Positions 34,670-44,349 are shown, counted from the first letter of the stretch. The stretch: DNA of 64,000 bases from Corythucha ciliata (GCA_038030265.1 CM075938.1:50523189-50587188); one strand, 5' to 3'. A program made the numbers and translations. Notes: generated by a model not told the origin, from the letters alone.

Positions 34670-34775
34670 TGTAAAGAAAACGAGAAAGATAATTTCGAGA
34701 ACTTTTTATATTTTTTAATAACAATTCCAAATCCCCCCTCCTTTTTATTCCTCAAAATCATATGTCCCCATTACA
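34670..34775 (-). repeat. 3' LTR (106 bp)
   Basis: TGTAA...TTACA ends. By eye it matches 42148-42253 at every base. On the element's strand it holds an AATAAA signal (in GAGGAATAAAAAGGAGG) and an A/T-rich block that could provide a TATA-like element. Confidence 0.92.
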
Positions 34776-34787
34776 TCCTCCTTTCTG
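34776..34787 (-). promoter_or_regulatory. polypurine tract
   Basis: On the minus strand AGAAAGGAGGA runs directly into the 3' LTR (TGTAATGG). A purine run here primes plus-strand synthesis in LTR elements. Confidence 0.7.
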
Positions 34788-35256
34788 TCACGGACGAGAG
34801 AAGTTCGTTGGTCTCACTACGCGACCATATCTTGTCACGTAAGAAGAGTGATCTTGCCGACGTTCTGGTTCAACTGTTGAGTCGGTTGACAGTTCATTTC
34901 GAGCTGAAATTCCACCACTGGCTTCTCCCTCAGTAGCCTTTTCTTCTGAGGGACAATCGAAGTCGTTCTGATAAGGGACAAGCAGTTTTCTATTCCTTCG
35001 AAATCTTTGAAACCCACATTCAACTGTGTAGTCTCTATCTGATGGGCCATTTGAGTTCGCCACAACAGTTCCATATTGCTTTCTGTCCCGAATCCACACT
35101 TTCTCGCCCACATTTAAGTGCTGGCGTTGTGCCTTCTGTCGAAATAAAATTTTTGTTGTTTTTTAGTGCTCCTCATCTTCTTCTTATACATATCTAAATC
35201 CGGCCACTTGGGAGTTGATGGAGGAAACGGTAACGATGTCCTGATTTTCTTACCGT
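34788..35256 (-). pseudogene. C-terminal tail of the gypsy polyprotein, separated by the hAT insertion
   Basis: The 107-codon frame at 34788-35111 starts MGEKVWIRD and contains a YRRNRKLL-like basic motif (here FRRNRKLLVPY) and ends with a GRVVRPTNF motif. These are the standard end of K02A2.6-like gypsy polyproteins: an SH3-like integrase tail and an RxxRxxxxPxRF-type closing motif. Between this frame and the hAT border (35112-35256) the coding sequence continues in a neighbouring frame, so there is also a frameshift near 35110-35150, independent of the insertion. The stop lies just before the polypurine tract. Confidence 0.8.
35249..35256. other. 8-bp hAT target-site duplication, left
   Basis: CTTACCGT. 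The right copy at 38639-38646 is CCTACCGT (7 of 8). Confidence 0.8.
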
Positions 35257-35490
35257 CAGAGGTGGGCAAGATACTTGAGTATTTAAAATACTTTGTATTT
35301 TAAATACAAAATACGTATTTTGTAATTGTATTTAAATACTTTTGGAAAAGTATTTGTATTTCTGTATTTAAAATACATTTTTGAAAGTATTTTGGGCTTT
35401 GTATTTGAAATACATTTTCAAAAGTATTTTGTATTTCACACTCAACGAAAATACAAATACAAATACAAATACAAATACTTTTAATTTCAA
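35257..35490. repeat. left hAT end with GTATTT subterminal repeats
   Basis: After the terminal 20 bp, GTATTT and its complement recur about 20 times, ending in AAATACAAATACAAATAC at 35455. A phrase TTTTGGGCTTTGTATTT at about 35390 is shared with the right end in the same orientation. Confidence 0.85.
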
Positions 35491-35769
35491 CGTTCTTTAG
35501 TTTCCACTTCTTCGCCACCATTTACCAGTACAACCTAACTTAGTGACACCATATTTGGCACAAAAACCCGGTGTAATAACAGCCTTCAATTGACGTTTTC
35601 ATTTTTCGAAAAAGTGAAGAGGGAAGGGTAGTCATGATGGGAGGTGGAAGTTCCGAATTCTTTGTTAGCACAACTGCCGCAAAAATGATGCTAGCGGATG
35701 GAAACTTGGCACAAAAATGGATCATACAGATCCCTAGCCTACAAGTACACAAAGCTGACAAAGCTGTAC

Positions 35770-37500
35770 AAGTAAACAAAACTCGTGGCAATTATTGCGA
35801 AAAACAACGCTAATTCGAGTTTAAACTGGACCAAAATGGCAAATTCACAACTCAAATGGCGAAAAATCGCCTATTAATAAAAAAAAAATAGAATATTATG
35901 TGCTAATTCGCTGCAAAATTATCAGAAAACGCTATTTCACAGCTGAAATGAAGAAAAATCAATAATTCGCGGCTGAAATTGAGAAAACGAAAATCTGTAC
36001 AGCTTCTGAAAGAATCGAGGCTCAAACTGAGAAACAGCGCTAATCCGTAGGAAAAAATTGCTCACGCGGGCTAAAACCTAAAAAAACTACGCGGCTAGAA
36101 TTGTAAAATTTTAATTAGTGGGGCCAACTTTAAGAAAAACACTAATTTTCAACTCAAACTGAGAAAAAAGTGCCAATTGGCTGCTAAAAAATGGCTAAAC
36201 TGCAGCTGAAAATGAGGAAAACGCCAAATCGTGGCTAAAATGGAGGAAAATCGCCAATACAAACGAAAGAATCCCTACTGCACTGCTAAAATTGATTAAA
36301 AGCGCTAACCCGTAGCCGAAATTGGTTAAAGTTGTAGCGTGCCAACAGCTAACAAACCTCAATTTTTATTTTAAAAAATAACAAATATTATGTTAAAAAA
36401 ACAACATAAGTCAGTTTGATCGCGAGTTCGTATTTTCACAATTTTTCATTGTCGTTATAAAAAAGATCTCTAAATTTTTCGTTGGCCGTTATTTTGTATA
36501 CCGAAGAGAGCGCGACCCACAAAGTCACTAAACCTTGAAAAATTGACAAAACGCAAATGCGTAGCTTCTGTTCGTGGCTAAAACTAAACAATAAACGCTA
36601 ATCCATAGCAAAAATTGAAGGAAAACTTGTTTTCAGCTCAAATTGGGAAAAAGTGTTATTCCCGGTTAAAATTTGAGGAAATCACTAATTCGTGGCTGAA
36701 AAATTAAGGTAAGTCGCGAATTCACAGATTAGAAACGCTTCAAAGCAGCTAAAGTTGAAAAAAACGCGAATTTACGGCTAAAATTGAGGAAAATAATCGC
36801 GGATAAAGTGTGGTGGAATTTCTAATTCCGCCTTCTGACGACAACTTTGTGGCTAAAATTGAGGTAAACGGCAAATTCATGGTTATAAGTAAAAGAAAAA
36901 ACACAGATTCACGGCTAGAACTGAGATGAAGCCCTATTCTACATATGATTAAAATTGAAAAAAAAATACTAATGCGGTGCCAAAATGTAAAAGAACCCGC
37001 CAATTTGCGGCTAATATAGACAAAATCAGTAATTATTCTGGCTAGAATAAAGAGAAAAGTTAATTTTCAGCCTAAATTGATACAAAAAGTACTAATTCAC
37101 TGTCAAAAATGGAAGAATTGCCGATTTGCAGTAAAAACATCGGAAAACGCCAATTCGTGGCTAAAATGAACAAAATTCGCTAATACACGGGCTAGAAATA
37201 GCTACTGCACTGCTAAAATTACGAAAAAGCGCCAATTTACAGATAAGATTGAGACAAATTTAAATTTGCGTCAAAAATTGGAAATACGTTAATTCGCGGC
37301 TTCCTCGGGAGACTTTGAGGCTAAAATTGAGAAAAAGCGCTAATTTATGGCTATGAGTGAAAAACTCGCAAATTCGCGGCTAAAACTGAGACGAAATCGC
37401 TATTCCGCAGTGTATGGTTACGGTGAACAAAAAATGCTAATTTGTGGTAAACATTTCGATAATTTTACGGCTAATATTGAGTAATTTTCAGCTCATTTAT
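35770..37500 (+). repeat. degenerate ~30-bp satellite inside the hAT element
   Basis: CGCTAATTCGCGGC / TAAAATTGAGAAAA words in plus orientation, the same family as at 13-15, 22.8-25.9 and 44.4-44.8 kb. A short unrelated A/T-rich gap lies at 36335-36530. No gene is seen. Confidence 0.75.
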
Positions 37501-37523
37501 CTTTATGTGTCCCAGCAATTAAT

Positions 37524-38007
37524 TAATTGCAAATTAGACGACCCTTGTCTTAGGACTTTCCAAGGGATTACTCCCCCTCACCGCACCACCCTAGTCACCA
37601 TGCAGTGAATTCGAGGGAGTGGGGAGGCTGAAAATAAAGAATTAAACTTTATTGACGCTAAATACTTACCATTTTTACTTGTTTTGAGTTCCGAGAAAAA
37701 ATTGCTCCCAGGGTGGGTCTCGAACCCACGACCTCCTAGTTTCGCGCCAGGCGCTCTGCCACTGAGCTAGCCTGAGAGGCTCACGCTAAGAGCGAACCCC
37801 ACCAGAGAGAAACTCGCTCTCGGAACTCAAACGCACGAATCGGGTCAGTGCGTGTTTTACAAGTATTTAGCGTCAATAAAGTTTAATTCTTTATTTTCAG
37901 CCTCCCCACTCCCTCGAATTCACTGCATGGTGACTAGGGTGGTGCGGTGAGTGGGGAGTAATCCCTTGGAAAGTCCTAAGACAAGGGTCGTCTAATTTGC
38001 AATTAAT
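37524..38007 (-). mobile_element. 484-bp inverted-repeat element with a tRNA-like core
   Basis: Outer arms of ~144 bp (37524-37667 and 37861-38007) are inverted copies running from ATTAATTGCAAATTAGACGA through TAAGACAAGGGTCGTC, GGTGCGGTGAG and CCCTCGAATTCA to AAGTATTTAGCG. A second, inner inverted pair (GTTTTGAGTTCCGAG at 37680 and its complement at 37819-37832) encloses the tRNA-like sequence. Each outer arm carries an AATAAA. A left-truncated relative is at 29785-30085. It is neither a usual SINE (no A tail or LINE-like 3' end) nor a usual MITE (it has a tRNA core). Confidence 0.8.
37705..37777 (-). tRNA. tRNA-like sequence, anticodon position CGA
   Basis: Same design as 29838-29910 but better paired: acceptor TCTCAGG/CCTGGGA, complete anticodon stem CCTGG/CTAGG, T stem GTGGG/CCCAC. 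It keeps the two oddities (three-base acceptor-D linker, G at position 33). That both copies share these points to a tRNA-derived repeat rather than two decaying genes. Box A (TAGCTCAGTGG) is perfect and box B (GGTTCGAGACC) is one base off, so polymerase III transcription is possible. Confidence 0.6.
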
Positions 38008-38504
38008 TTTCAGCTCATACTGAGTAAACCGCTAGAAAAAATCGCTAATTTGCAGCTAAAATTGTGGAAAACGCCAACTCGAGGAAAGTTTAAGAAACAT
38101 CGCTGATTCACAGGATGAAAAATCTACTTTGCTGCTGGAAAAAGCGGTAATTTGCCTACAATATATGGAAAAGGCCATGGCTAAAATTAGGAAAAGGCCT
38201 TAGAGGTTACCAATAGAGGTTTTATGTATATTTAGAGACTTTTAGGGGCCTCTTGAAGATTTCCGCCCCGGACCCCTAAATAGGTCCACCAGTGACCTCA
38301 CCTCCTTTTCAGCTCACGATCCACCAGTGCTCGCCGGTTCGGTACTAAATACTTGGTGACAACTTGTCTACTTTCTTTTGCGCAGCGCCATTTCGCGCTG
38401 CTACATTTTGTCAACTTGTCTATTGAAGGACCTGATATTTTTGAATTATTTATTTTTTGTGTTTTTCGCGCTATCTGCCGTCGAAATCGAATTTTTGAAA
38501 AGTA

Positions 38505-38638
38505 TTTTAAATTGTATTTGTATTTTATTCAAAATACAATTCAAAAAGTATTTGTATTTCAGTATTTAAAATACATTTTTGAAAGTATTTTGGGCTTTGT
38601 ATTTAAAATACATTTTCAAAGTATTTTGCCCACCCCTG
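38505..38638. repeat. right hAT end with GTATTT subterminal repeats
   Basis: AAAATACATTTTTGAAAGTATTTTGGG and neighbouring words match the left subterminal region. The end CCCACCCCTG at 38629-38638 is the inverted terminal sequence. Confidence 0.85.
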
Positions 38639-41600
38639 CCTACCGTACAACAGCTTCGCTGGACTAAAACCTGATTCGAGTGGGGAACTTCTGTAAGCTA
38701 ACAGACCTTCGTAAAAATCACGATTCTTTTTCAATATGTCTTTTGCAGTCCGAACAGCTCTTTCCACTTGACCGTTAGATTGAGGATACCTGGGACTTGA
38801 GGTGACTAGAGTGAAATTGCACAACCACGAGAATAAAAGAGATTCCGATGAAGAAAATTGAGGACCATTGTCTGTTCTTAGTGTTATCGGAACACCGTGA
38901 CGAGAAAATATGCTTTTTAAAGCAACAATCACGTCCTGAGAAGATTGAGATTTCAGCTCAACAAGCTCAATAAATTTCGAGAAGTAGTCCTGTACTACCA
39001 AATAGCTTTTACCTTTGAAAAATAACAAATCACCCCCGAGAACATCCCAAGGACCATCCGGCGGATCAGTTGGAAGCAGAGGTTCACATTTTTCTGGAGA
39101 ATTTCTTAAACATACGGAACAGTTAGATACAATTCGCCTTACATCGACAGTGATCCCAGGCCACCAAACGCAGTTCCTCGCTCTCAACGTACATTTATGT
39201 ACTCCCAAATGACCCTGATGGAGAAGGTTCAAGATTTCTCTTCTCATCTCTTTCGGAACAAAGTACCTCTGACCATGCAAGATTAAGCCGTCAAAAACTG
39301 TTAAATTTCCTCTTTCCCTGTAGAAATCAGTGTTTTTGAATTTTTCCCATTCGCCGGATAAAATACACTCCTTTAAACGCAATGAAACTTCGTCCTTGGC
39401 CTGAGATTTTTTTAGAAGGTGTATCCGCCTGTCGCAAACAGGAATTGCCGAAACGACTGACGCCACGTGAAGCTCTGTTTCGTCAAGGGCATCTTTATGA
39501 TCAACGCCATCTTCTACGGGAAAACGAGAAAGGGCATCAGGCAGGGCAAAATCTTTACCCTTAACGTGTTGAATTTCGAAATCAAAGTTTAGAAGTCTCA
39601 TTCTGAATCTTTGTAACCGAGCAGACAGTTCACCGATAGGTTTCTGACCCAAAATTTGAATTAATGGCTTGTGATCGGTCAGTAAAAGAAAACTTTTACC
39701 AATAATGTAAGGCGAGAATCGCTCACAGGCCCAAGTAACCGCTAACGCCTCTTTTTCAATTTGAGCGTACCTCGTTTCGACCGAACTTAAACACCTAGAG
39801 GCGTATTGCACAGGGAACCATTTTCCACGAACCCTCTGTTCCAGAACAGCCCCTATGCCAAAGTTAGACGCGTCTGCACAGACTCTTGTTACTCTTTGGC
39901 TGTCGTACAAAACCAGACTTGTTGAGGTGGAGATTATTTCTTTGATCTCATTGAAACTTTTTTCGTGTACAGTTGTCCACGCCCATTCCGTTTTGGTGCT
40001 CAATAACTCCCGAATCAGTTTGCCAGATTCCGACAAGCGGGGATAGAATTTGCTCAAATAGTTCAGCATACCGATAAAGCACCTCAGAGATTTGCGATTA
40101 TTTGGTGACGGCATTTCCCGAATAGCCTTGACTTTATCTGGTGCCGCAAATACGTACCCGTTCTCAAGTACGTGACCTAGGAAAGTCACTTTTTTAACGT
40201 TAAACTCACATTTATCCTTATTGAGGGTTAGGCCTTTTTGTTTAAATTTTTCCAAAAGAAGTTTGAGTCTATCGTCATGCTCTTTTTGACTCTTTCCAAA
40301 ACCCAAGAAGTCGTCCATCTGGTTGACAACCCCATCTAACCCCTCTACAATTTCCGACATCCGTTTTTGATAGTGCTCCGGCGAGCTGGATAAGCCAAAT
40401 GGAAGACGCCTGTAATAATACCTCCCAAATGGTGTTATAAACGTGGTGAGAAGGGCACTTTCTTCATCTAGGGCAACCTGCCAGAAACCACTATTTGCAT
40501 CGAGTTTCGAAAAGAACGTGGCACCCCTCAATTTGGCCAAAGTTTCATCGACGGCTGGCAGGATAGTTCGTTCCCTTTGTACGAATTTATTTAACTCTGT
40601 GTAGTCTGTACACAGCATAATTTGATTGTTTTTCTTTGGTACGACAACAATTGGTGCGCACCAGTCAGTTGGCTGAGACACTGGCGTAATCACACCTTTT
40701 TCCACCATGGAAGCGAGCTCCTCTTTCAGCTTGTCTCTTAGTGGTTCGGGAACCCGCCTTGGGCAAGAAACCGAATACGGTTCGGACGAAGCTTTCAACT
40801 TTATTTTATATGGCATGCCAGACAACCGCCCCAAACCGGTAAAATCTTCTGGGAACCGTTGGAAGACATCTAATTCTGACCGAACCTCCCTAATTTCGCT
40901 TTTCAGAAGAGAAAATGCGACTATAGCCTTTCTGCCGAGAAGGGGTTCCCTCTGCCCATAAACGACGTAAAACGGTTCAGTAACCTTTGTACCGTTTCTG
41001 AAAAGGTCGACTATAACTTTTCCTTTTACATTCAATTGGATATTTCCAGGCCCTCTAAGAATAGAAGAAGTCGGACGAATTTTTAGACCAAGTGAGTCGG
41101 CTAACGAGCACCCCATGACACTTACGTCGGCCCCGGTATCGATTTTGAACGCTATCTGCTTTGTCTTTATTTCTAAAGTTTCGTAAAAAGCATTGTTACA
41201 TACATCAACCATCTTACGATTTTCTTCGACTCGAATCGTTCCCAAAGAATAGTTATGAACGTCGGCATCGCCGGAATGCTCTATTTCGCGAATGGTTTTC
41301 CCAGACTTACATGCCGGTTTTATATGGCCTTCTTTTCCACAGTTGAAACAAGTTAATTTTCGAGCAGAACACGCTTCCTCACTGTGTGTGGCTAAACGAC
41401 CGCATCTGAAACATTTACGAGTATGAGCTTTTTCCTTTTCTCTGGGTGACCAATACTTGAGCTTCCTGTTCTCTTCTACAGACTGTTCACTTTGACCTCT
41501 GACCTCGTCTTGTTGAGTTTCTATCGACTCGGATAAACGAATTTTCTCAATCGCTTGTTCAACTGTTAAATTTTCGACCAACTGTAATTTGCTCGACAAG

Positions 41601-42124
41601 CTCCTGTCGGCTAAGCCTGTAACTAGCTTTAAGAGAAGCATATCATTCCCAAAACTACAGGTTTGGCAGGTCCATTGACACCTATCTTTCAGGGAATAGA
41701 GATCATTGATGTAGCTATTGACAGTTTCCCCTGGCGTCTGATCGCGCCTTAGGAACTTAGCTCTTTCGAAGAATAAATTTGTCTTCACTTTAAAATGACC
41801 ATCAAGTGTGTCTTTTACAATTTTATAACTTGTTCGAGCCTCGGGTGGCAACCCCAAAGACGAGAGTAGATCATCGCCCTCTTCTCCTAAACAATAGACA
41901 AGGGTATTAGTTTGCTGTTCCTCACTTTTATCCGAAAGACCCGAGGCGGATCGAAAAGCTTCAAAACGACGACTCCATCGGGACCACTTTGCCGGCTCCC
42001 GCAAGTCAAAACTCTCCGGTGGCTGGACCGAATACGACGACGACCCTGCCGATTCGTTCGAAGGCTGTCGCGGCACTCTTTCCAGTGCTGCAACGAGCGC
42101 TGATACTAAGTCCTCCGCATTCAT
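38603..42124 (-). CDS. gypsy gag-pol polyprotein, truncated by the hAT insertion (1173 codons)
   Basis: One uninterrupted frame starts at an ATG 7 bases after the primer-binding site. Approximate order: gag-like region with a FDLREPAKWSRW motif (residues 1-235); two zinc knuckles, CFRCG...C (238-252, with its His shifted) and CFNCGKEGHIKPAC (259-272); aspartic protease DTGADVSVMG (~329); reverse transcriptase (~445-620) with LDANSGFWQ, LPFGLSS and QMDDFLGFG; RNase H (~735-850) with CADAS, EKEAL and TDHKPL; integrase with HHCC finger (H..H..CSVC, ~985-1025) and a D-D-E core including TDNGPQF and GQVERAV. The last 11 residues come from the hAT end. No frameshift or stop breaks it before the insertion, so it was intact until then. 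Confidence 0.93.
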   Translation of the reverse strand: MNAEDLVSALVAALERVPRQPSNESAGSSSYSVQPPESFDLREPAKWSRWSRRFEAFRSASGLSDKSEEQQTNTLVYCLGEEGDDLLSSLGLPPEARTSYKIVKDTLDGHFKVKTNLFFERAKFLRRDQTPGETVNSYINDLYSLKDRCQWTCQTCSFGNDMLLLKLVTGLADRSLSSKLQLVENLTVEQAIEKIRLSESIETQQDEVRGQSEQSVEENRKLKYWSPREKEKAHTRKCFRCGRLATHSEEACSARKLTCFNCGKEGHIKPACKSGKTIREIEHSGDADVHNYSLGTIRVEENRKMVDVCNNAFYETLEIKTKQIAFKIDTGADVSVMGCSLADSLGLKIRPTSSILRGPGNIQLNVKGKVIVDLFRNGTKVTEPFYVVYGQREPLLGRKAIVAFSLLKSEIREVRSELDVFQRFPEDFTGLGRLSGMPYKIKLKASSEPYSVSCPRRVPEPLRDKLKEELASMVEKGVITPVSQPTDWCAPIVVVPKKNNQIMLCTDYTELNKFVQRERTILPAVDETLAKLRGATFFSKLDANSGFWQVALDEESALLTTFITPFGRYYYRRLPFGLSSSPEHYQKRMSEIVEGLDGVVNQMDDFLGFGKSQKEHDDRLKLLLEKFKQKGLTLNKDKCEFNVKKVTFLGHVLENGYVFAAPDKVKAIREMPSPNNRKSLRCFIGMLNYLSKFYPRLSESGKLIRELLSTKTEWAWTTVHEKSFNEIKEIISTSTSLVLYDSQRVTRVCADASNFGIGAVLEQRVRGKWFPVQYASRCLSSVETRYAQIEKEALAVTWACERFSPYIIGKSFLLLTDHKPLIQILGQKPIGELSARLQRFRMRLLNFDFEIQHVKGKDFALPDALSRFPVEDGVDHKDALDETELHVASVVSAIPVCDRRIHLLKKSQAKDEVSLRLKECILSGEWEKFKNTDFYRERGNLTVFDGLILHGQRYFVPKEMRREILNLLHQGHLGVHKCTLRARNCVWWPGITVDVRRIVSNCSVCLRNSPEKCEPLLPTDPPDGPWDVLGGDLLFFKGKSYLVVQDYFSKFIELVELKSQSSQDVIVALKSIFSRHGVPITLRTDNGPQFSSSESLLFSWLCNFTLVTSSPRYPQSNGQVERAVRTAKDILKKNRDFYEGLLAYRSSPLESGFSPAKLLYGRQGWAKYFENVF
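38639..38646. other. 8-bp hAT target-site duplication, right
   Basis: CCTACCGT, against CTTACCGT on the left. Confidence 0.8.
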
Positions 42125-42130
42125 TTTCTT

Positions 42131-42147
42131 TGACTAAGCTGCCACCA
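42131..42147 (-). promoter_or_regulatory. primer-binding site
   Basis: TGGTGGCAGCTTAGTCA directly abuts the 5' LTR on the minus strand. It starts with the required TGG. I could not assign the complementary tRNA. Confidence 0.7.
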
Positions 42148-42253
42148 TGTAAAGAAAACGAGAAAGATAATTTCGAGAACTTTTTATATTTTTTAATAAC
42201 AATTCCAAATCCCCCCTCCTTTTTATTCCTCAAAATCATATGTCCCCATTACA
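42148..42253 (-). repeat. 5' LTR (106 bp)
   Basis: Identical by eye to 34670-34775. At 106 bp it is among the shorter LTRs expected for gypsy elements, yet the gag start codon lies only ~24 bp beyond it, so the promoter must be within or just before these few bases. Confidence 0.92.
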
Positions 42254-42258
42254 AGTAT
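42254..42258. other. 5-bp gypsy target-site duplication, right
   Basis: AGTAT, identical to 34665-34669. Confidence 0.85.
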
Positions 42259-42409
42259 GTCCTGCAGGCCAAGAACTGACAATTCTATTTCACAAATCCC
42301 TGGGCAAAAATAAAATAAAGGATGGATAGCATCAGTTTTTTACGGAACAGTATAAAAAGTGCTAAACGCTTTTGCATTCAGCAGGTGAAACCATCAGTTT
42401 TTGGTCAAA

Positions 42410-44179
42410 TGAATTAACCCCGCAAATTTGGATTTTGAGGGAATCAATCATTCGAAATTGATTTTGCAAAGGGCCAAATCTTTAAAATTTGGGCATAAAG
42501 GGGCGAAAACTGTCAATTCTAGCCAGCTAACCAAGACAATTCCAGCCAAGACCATAAAGAAGAGGAACGTGACTCAGGAATTAACTGTTTCGTCCTCCTG
42601 GTTGGTCTTTTTGGGTGATTAAAACCCGAGAAATTTGGTTCTTTGGAATCCAAATCCACGAAATTTGGGCTTTGAAAAGCTAGCCCCCCTCGTTTTCTCA
42701 CTTTTAGCCACAAAAAAGTTTCATTCAGAAGCCGAGAATCGGCGTATTTTCAATTTTGAACATTTATTGGGATTTTTGTCCATTTTATCCGCGAATTAGA
42801 GCTTTTTCTCAATTTTCAGCTGGGAATTATAGCACATTTCTGAATTTGAATGTAAAATTATCATTTTTAGGCCGAAATTGGCGTTTTGCTCAATTTTTAG
42901 CCGCGTTTTTCTCAATTTGAGTTGAAATTTAGAGTTTTCCTTAATTTTAGCCGCGCTAATTAGTGATTTTTGCTGTATTATCCGTGAATACGGCGTTTGT
43001 TTTACATTTTAGCCCCACATTGGCCATTTCATTTAAATTTAGTTATGGATTAGCACTTTTTCTTAGTTTTAGGCTCGAAATATCCTTTATAAGATACGGA
43101 TTGGCGTTTTCTCAATTTTATCCGCGAATAAGTGATTGTGTTCATTTTTATCCGCAAATTAACGTTTTTCCTACAGGCTATGCGCGAATTAGCGCTTTTA
43201 CTCAATTTCCTCGACGGATTAGGCAATTTTTCTCAATTTTAGCCGCGGGCTTGGCCCAAAAACAGCACATTAGCGGTTTTTGGGTACATTTTAGTAAAAT
43301 TGAAATTGCCACCATACACACCAAGAATCAGCGATTTTTAAATAATTTATGGTGCGAAAGTTACATCGAGAAACTAGGAATGGGCGCTTTTTTGCAGTTT
43401 TAAATTTTTTTGCGGCCTACTCACCCTAACATCGGCACATTAGAGCGCCTTCTCAATTTTATCTGCTTTAGGACCTAAAGAAACTTGGGAATCAGCGTAT
43501 TTTCTCTATTTTAGCCGCAAAGTTGCTTCCAGAAGGCACGAATTTTCTCAATTTTAGCCGTCAGAATTGCGATTTCGTGGGCTCGATCGAATATTCAGCC
43601 ACACTCTTTGCTGATCACCAGTAACGTTCTATTCTCCAAGTCGGATGGGCTGAAAAACTCGAAAGGAGCCAAGTCACTGTCCAATCGTATACCAAAACTC
43701 CTTTTCACGTACCTAAATCTAAGAACATGAACCTAAAAATCATCATTTTCCCATTTTTAAGCTTTTTGGCCTCTCTCTGATAGATGGGCCTGGGCGGTCC
43801 GCCTCCCACCTCCCTCGGTACGCTACTGTTCACGGCATACTCTTGCTCTTTCACACTAAGTTTCTGCTCTGAATAGTGTGAATACGTCATTTTATGGCTG
43901 ATGTAGCCGATGTAGCTTATAACTCGTCATTTATCTAGTAAAACTGTGTCTTTAGGACTCAAATTAACCAGGAAAATTAACCCAGAAACAAGAGAATTTC
44001 ATGAAAATCAGTAAATTTGGTGAAGGATTTGGAATTTTTGCCTCAATAAAATTGTATTTTTGCTCATGTAGGCATAATTAATTGATTCGCAAAATTTTAT
44101 TTTCAAGGGGGGGGGGGGGTAAAATCTGAACTGCTCAGATTCTTGCTCCCCCAATGCCGGCTGACTTCCGCCGCCACTG
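42410..44179 (+). repeat. dispersed long repeat, copy 3 (ends at hAT right end)
   Basis: Colinear with 15350-16572: degenerate ~35-bp repeats (42410-42690), then about 600 bp of minus-orientation ~30-bp satellite absent from the other copy (42690-43290), then the AATCAGCGAT section, the GGTCCGCC..CGGTACGCTAC box, a G12 tract and the terminal ACTTCCGCCGCCACTG at 44164-44179. It is followed by GAATTAAA. The frames of 60-146 residues inside are not supported as genes. Confidence 0.75.
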
Positions 44180-44216
44180 GAATTAAATGTGCGGCTCATA
44201 ATTAGAAAATTCACTA

Positions 44217-44339
44217 TGCACAAAATTCTGCATTTGGGCAGTTCACTTCCAACCGTCTTCTCTGAATTAAATCATATTATTATGATAAATGAGAAGACGA
44301 GTGGAAATGAATTGCCCCGTTGCAGAATTTTATGCAAAT
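44217..44339. mobile_element. palindromic MITE, family copy 2
   Basis: TGCACAAAATTCTGCATTTGG on the left mirrors TGCATAAAATTCTGCAACGG read from the right. The core CCGTCTTCTCTGAATTAAATC is shared with 30319-30459. The outer ~14 bp of the left arm are lost. Confidence 0.8.
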
Positions 44340-44349
44340 GGGAAACGCT

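Larger units (their letters stand above)
35257..38638. mobile_element. 3.38-kb non-autonomous hAT-type element nested in the gypsy pol gene
   Basis: The ends are CAGAGGTGGGCAAGATACTT on the left and CAGGGGTGGGCAAAATACTT read inward from the right, with an 8-bp duplication outside. Both subterminal regions (about 200 and 130 bp) are packed with GTATTT/AAATAC words, likely transposase-binding repeats. There is no transposase frame. Cargo: about 1.8 kb of degenerate ~30-bp satellite (35770-37500, 38030-38210) and a tRNA-bearing inverted-repeat element (37524-38007). The gypsy polyprotein frame reads through the right end for 11 codons before stopping, so the insertion truncates it inside or just after integrase. 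Confidence 0.85.
34670..42253 (-). mobile_element. full-length compact Ty3/gypsy retrotransposon, interrupted by a hAT element
   Basis: The element is bounded by two 106-bp LTRs that look identical and by AGTAT duplications. On the minus strand the order is LTR, primer-binding site, one gag-pol frame, polypurine tract, LTR. Removing the 3,382-bp hAT-type insertion and one duplication leaves about 4.2 kb, short for gypsy, because the LTRs are tiny and gag and pol are fused. The gag style, twin zinc knuckles and XMDD reverse transcriptase resemble the K02A2.6-like group common in invertebrates. LTR identity implies a recent insertion, and the hAT insertion is younger still. Confidence 0.92.
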
